This document shows positions 33,188 to 35,520 of a DNA stretch of 35,520 nt, in pieces. The position numbers and the translations under genes were made by a program. How positions within the stretch are numbered: position 1 is the stretch's first letter; each line of letters begins with the position of its first letter. This stretch comes from Chitinophaga pinensis (GTDB lineage Bacteria; Bacteroidota; Bacteroidia; 2-12-FULL-35-15). The stretch is from assembly GCA_945885475.1 (NCBI GenBank), contig CAMCYR010000033.1, positions 1-35,520 of the forward strand, in the 5' to 3' direction. Below the pieces are notes generated by a model. The model saw only the letters and a program-made list of their open reading frames with translations, was not told the origin of the DNA and made no database searches.

Positions 33188-33841
33188 TTATCCTGGAAGA
33201 CGGGAAATATTTTTCTCCATCATATTTAATTGCTTCACAATTTCTTCGGCTTTGGGCTTCATCGCTTTTGCCTTTCTGAAATATTCTTTCCCGATTTTAT
33301 TTTGTTTGCGTTGTATTTCGATGGAACACAATTGCAAATAAACTGCAGCCATACTGTCTTTATCAGGAATACCCGCTTTAACAGCATCCATTAATGTTTG
33401 TCGCGCTTCTTTTGTTTTGCCCTGCTTCAGCTGAATAAAACCAAGCTGCATTAAATTTGTACCGGTTACATCACCAACAATCTTTGATTTTGTTTGTAAG
33501 CTCTTGCGAATACTTGTTTCAGCAGCTGTTAAATCATCAGATGCAAGCGACAAATTACTTTGAAGCATATAATATCCAGAACGAATCGGTTTTAATAATA
33601 AACGAGGAAACTTTATCATTTTAATGTATTCCATCGCTTTTTCCACTTCACCATCCGATACGGCTTCCTGAACCAATCGCATCGTTCCCATCATAAAATA
33701 CAATAGGAAAGAGATGAAAGCCAGACTATAACAAATCCAGGCTGTGATCGAATCTTTGTAATAATGTGAAACGACACCCAAGGCAACCAACACAAAAATA
33801 ATTGGTAAGCGGTAAAGAATGTAAAAACGTAAAATTTTCAT
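33188..33841 (-). CDS. Membrane-anchored TPR-like protein
   Basis: The protein has 217 residues. Two hydrophobic helices at about 10-25 and 32-52 form an N-terminal hairpin in the inner membrane. The remainder is helical repeats of TPR type, with clear units at LMQLGFIQLKQGKTKEARQT and MAAVYLQLCSIEIQRKQNKI. The soluble part would be cytoplasmic by the charge distribution. No enzyme motif is visible. It stands alone between terminator and a 63-bp gap to the alkyltransferase-like gene. Probably a protein-protein interaction factor; the partner is unknown. Confidence 0.75.
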   Translation of the reverse strand: MKILRFYILYRLPIIFVLVALGVVSHYYKDSITAWICYSLAFISFLLYFMMGTMRLVQEAVSDGEVEKAMEYIKMIKFPRLLLKPIRSGYYMLQSNLSLASDDLTAAETSIRKSLQTKSKIVGDVTGTNLMQLGFIQLKQGKTKEARQTLMDAVKAGIPDKDSMAAVYLQLCSIEIQRKQNKIGKEYFRKAKAMKPKAEEIVKQLNMMEKNISRLPG

Positions 33842-33904
33842 AGGTATTTATTTATGTATAATCAGGGCACAAAAATAAGGGAAAATCCCAATTAAAGGAC
33901 AATT

Positions 33905-34249
33905 TTAAAGCTCAAGTTCTTTCATTGGCTCCCAGTAATGCTTGTCGAAGTTCCGGATTTTGTCGTTCACCACTCCTATACCTTCTTTTTCAAGCAATTC
34001 CTGCATCAAAAAGGGAGTTCCAAAATGATGTTTTCCGGTTAATTGCCCATTTCTATTTACTACCCGATGAGCGGGTACGGCTTTTTTCTGAGAATGTGAC
34101 GCATTCATTGCCCAACCAACCATTCTAGAAGATCGGGCTGTACCCAAATATTTTGCAATGGCTCCATAACTGGTCACACGCCCTTTTGGGATGAGCCGAA
34201 CGACTTGATAAACCATGTGAAAAAAATCTTCGTGCTTCTCTAGATTCAT
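33905..34249 (-). CDS. Alkyltransferase-like protein (MGMT fold without the active Cys)
   Basis: Start set at ATG 34249; an in-frame TTG at 34294 would add 15 residues. The product has 114 residues and corresponds to the DNA-binding domain of O6-alkylguanine-DNA alkyltransferase: PKGRVTSYGAIAKYLG (about 21-36), the arginine-finger segment SRMVGWAMNA, and then VPAHRVVNRNGQLTG. The usual PCHR acceptor motif is PAHR here (Ala60), so it cannot take the alkyl group onto Cys. That is the definition of alkyltransferase-like (ATL) proteins, which bind alkylated guanine and recruit nucleotide excision repair. Ala instead of the common Trp at that position is a variant. The gene is followed by the TPR gene and preceded by trmB on the same strand. 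Confidence 0.87.
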   Translation of the reverse strand: MNLEKHEDFFHMVYQVVRLIPKGRVTSYGAIAKYLGTARSSRMVGWAMNASHSQKKAVPAHRVVNRNGQLTGKHHFGTPFLMQELLEKEGIGVVNDKIRNFDKHYWEPMKELEL

Positions 34250-34380
34250 ATCGTAAACAAAATAATCCGCTAATACCGTTTTACTACTCGGCAACGCCCT
34301 CCCTTTGCAATTTTATAAGAAGGAACTTCAATTAAAGCAAATAGCGACCGATTACAAAGTCAACTTTTTGGCAATACCAT

Positions 34381-35052
34381 TTATACGCTGAACTTTAAAT
34401 AACAGATCTTAAAACCCTTATCGGAAAATAATTTTTCGTAATACGTTTTGATATTCGTCAACACCTCATCGCGTTCTATTCCATCACCGTATAAATCATT
34501 TGTGCTATCCAGCACTTCAAATTTATTTTCAGCAACAACTTCCTTCGAATAGTCATAGAATGGTTCGTTATCAGTTTTCAGATTAATAATTCCGTTCTTT
34601 TTCAAGATCTTCTGATAGCGCGTAATAAACATCATATTCGTCAAGCGGTTGCGTGTCCGGGTTTTCTGAGGTTGGGGATCAGGAAAAGTGATCCAGATCT
34701 CATCAACTTCATTATCGGCAAAACAAGAATCGATAAAATCGATGCGTGTGCGGATAAAAGCAACATTATCCATTTTATTTTCAATTGCCGTTTTTGCACC
34801 CGTCCAGATACGGTTACCCTTAATATCTACACCGATAAAATTTTTATCGGGAAAACGCTTCGCCAATCCGACAGTATACTCGCCCTTACCACAACCCAAC
34901 TCCAGCACGATCGGGTTTTCGTTTTTAAAATATTCTTTGTGCCACTTCCCTTTCATAGGCAAGCCATTATCTCTTGCCTGCTCAAACGACAGGAAGAAAC
35001 AATTTCCGAAAGAAGAAACCTCAGCAAATTTTTTTAATTTTCTTTTAGCCAT
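34381..35052 (-). CDS. trmB: tRNA (guanine-N7-)-methyltransferase
   Basis: Start set at ATG 35052 (MAKRKLKKFAEVSSF). The frame is open for 79 more codons upstream but that part is not family-like and overlaps the divergent gene. The product has 223 residues. The SAM-binding motif is ELGCGKGEYTVGLAKRFPD at 51-69 with GVDIKG following. The TrmB signature is WITFPDPQPQKTRTRNR at 120-136 (FPDPWPKKRH in many). It makes m7G46 in the variable loop of tRNAs. It is divergent from the glycosyltransferase gene with 64 bp between, which contain a candidate TATTTTTG -7 box for trmB at 35102-35109 on the minus strand. Confidence 0.93.
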   Translation of the reverse strand: MAKRKLKKFAEVSSFGNCFFLSFEQARDNGLPMKGKWHKEYFKNENPIVLELGCGKGEYTVGLAKRFPDKNFIGVDIKGNRIWTGAKTAIENKMDNVAFIRTRIDFIDSCFADNEVDEIWITFPDPQPQKTRTRNRLTNMMFITRYQKILKKNGIINLKTDNEPFYDYSKEVVAENKFEVLDSTNDLYGDGIERDEVLTNIKTYYEKLFSDKGFKICYLKFSV

Positions 35053-35116
35053 AAACCACTTGTTGCAATACCCAAAATGAGGGGATAATTCATTATTTTT
35101 ACAAAAATAAGCATTA

Positions 35117-35520
35117 ATGCAAAAACAAAAACGAATATTAATTTGTCCGCTTGATTGGGGACTCGGACATGCCACCCGCTGCATTCCTATTATTCGTTTA
35201 CTGCTAAAAAAAAATGCGAAAGTCATCATCGCAGCCGATGGCCGGCCCCTCGAACTACTGAAACAGGAATTCCCCGAATTACAATTCATACAACTGAAGG
35301 GTTATTCTATAAATTATCCTGCATCAGACGCTATGATTTTAAAAATGTTGTTTTCATTACCCAAAATAATGAAAGGAATAAAAGAGGAACATGCGCAACT
35401 GAATAAGATCATTGATGAATACAACATCGATATTGTGATCTCCGACAACCGTTATGGCTGCTGGAATAAAAAAGTAAAAAGTGTTTTTATTACACACCAG
35501 CTACTGATCAAAGCGCCTTT
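35117..35520 (+). CDS. Glycosyltransferase of the MurG/GT28-like type, cut by the window end
   Basis: The ATG at 35117 opens a frame that stays open to the last base, giving 134 residues. The N-terminus RILICPLDWGLGHATRCIPI has the glycine-rich loop and His typical of GT-B glycosyltransferases related to MurG (GHATR). The segment VIIAADGRPLELLKQEFPEL and IVISDNRYGCWN continue the Rossmann-like N-terminal half. The nucleotide-sugar-binding half is outside the window. The acceptor cannot be predicted. It is transcribed away from trmB. Confidence 0.8.
   Translation, partial: MQKQKRILICPLDWGLGHATRCIPIIRLLLKKNAKVIIAADGRPLELLKQEFPELQFIQLKGYSINYPASDAMILKMLFSLPKIMKGIKEEHAQLNKIIDEYNIDIVISDNRYGCWNKKVKSVFITHQLLIKAP

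Noticed and set aside
35053-35289. 79-residue N-terminal extension of TrmB
   Set aside because: Cys/Ser-rich, not family-like, and antisense to the start of the glycosyltransferase gene; the ATG at 35052 gives the normal protein.

Overview
The window looks like chromosomal DNA from a low-GC member of the Bacteroidota. Supporting signs are a T9SS (Por) C-terminal sorting domain on a secreted esterase, lipoprotein signal peptides, -7 boxes of the TAnnTTTG type, almost no Shine-Dalgarno sequences, an lpxD gene (outer membrane, lipid A) and a KorAB 2-oxoacid:ferredoxin oxidoreductase. The best protein matches are to families typical of that phylum. The species cannot be named from the sequence alone.

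Region A (1 to about 13.65 kb, all on the minus strand) is an accessory island. In transcription order it begins with a HAD-like hydrolase and a phosphoribosyltransferase, which form a short operon closed by a clear terminator. A long, tightly packed operon follows: a small lipoprotein; an unannotated 39-residue ORF that resembles that lipoprotein's C-terminus; a larger lipoprotein with a possible vWA-like region; a three-helix membrane protein; a tubulin/FtsZ-superfamily protein with both GGTG loops; a 1296-residue protein with actin/Hsp70 phosphate-binding motifs; a protein with a polyproline repeat linker and an L7/L12-like C-terminus; two membrane proteins that share an N-terminal GYF_2 domain; and a TerD-family protein cut by the window edge. 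I read this as one multi-component, membrane-associated system that combines an actin-like and a tubulin-like NTPase with TerD. The PRTase+HAD pair beside it recalls the nucleoside-type biosynthetic modules described for ter gene clusters. This is the part of the window most likely to be a poorly described system. A specific mechanistic idea is that the GYF_2 domains of the two membrane proteins dock on the proline-rich linker of their operon partner.

Region B (about 13.65 to 15.7 kb) holds an AT-rich gene-free stretch and then two plus-strand lipoproteins, one of unknown function and one with a TPM domain.

Region C (15.7 to 35.5 kb) is mostly ordinary chromosome: rlhA (U32 family, 23S rRNA hydroxylation), a small unknown gene followed by an SRAP/YedK gene, korB-korA divergent from an OmpP1/FadL-family porin, a T9SS-exported esterase, an S66 LD-carboxypeptidase, a decayed group III truncated haemoglobin, metG, an S9 peptidase, tRNA-Arg(CCT), lpxD, an acyltransferase, a TPR membrane protein, an alkyltransferase-like gene, trmB and the start of a glycosyltransferase. 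Most convergent gene ends carry strong bidirectional terminators. The korA/porin divergent region carries several inverted repeats placed at predicted promoter elements.
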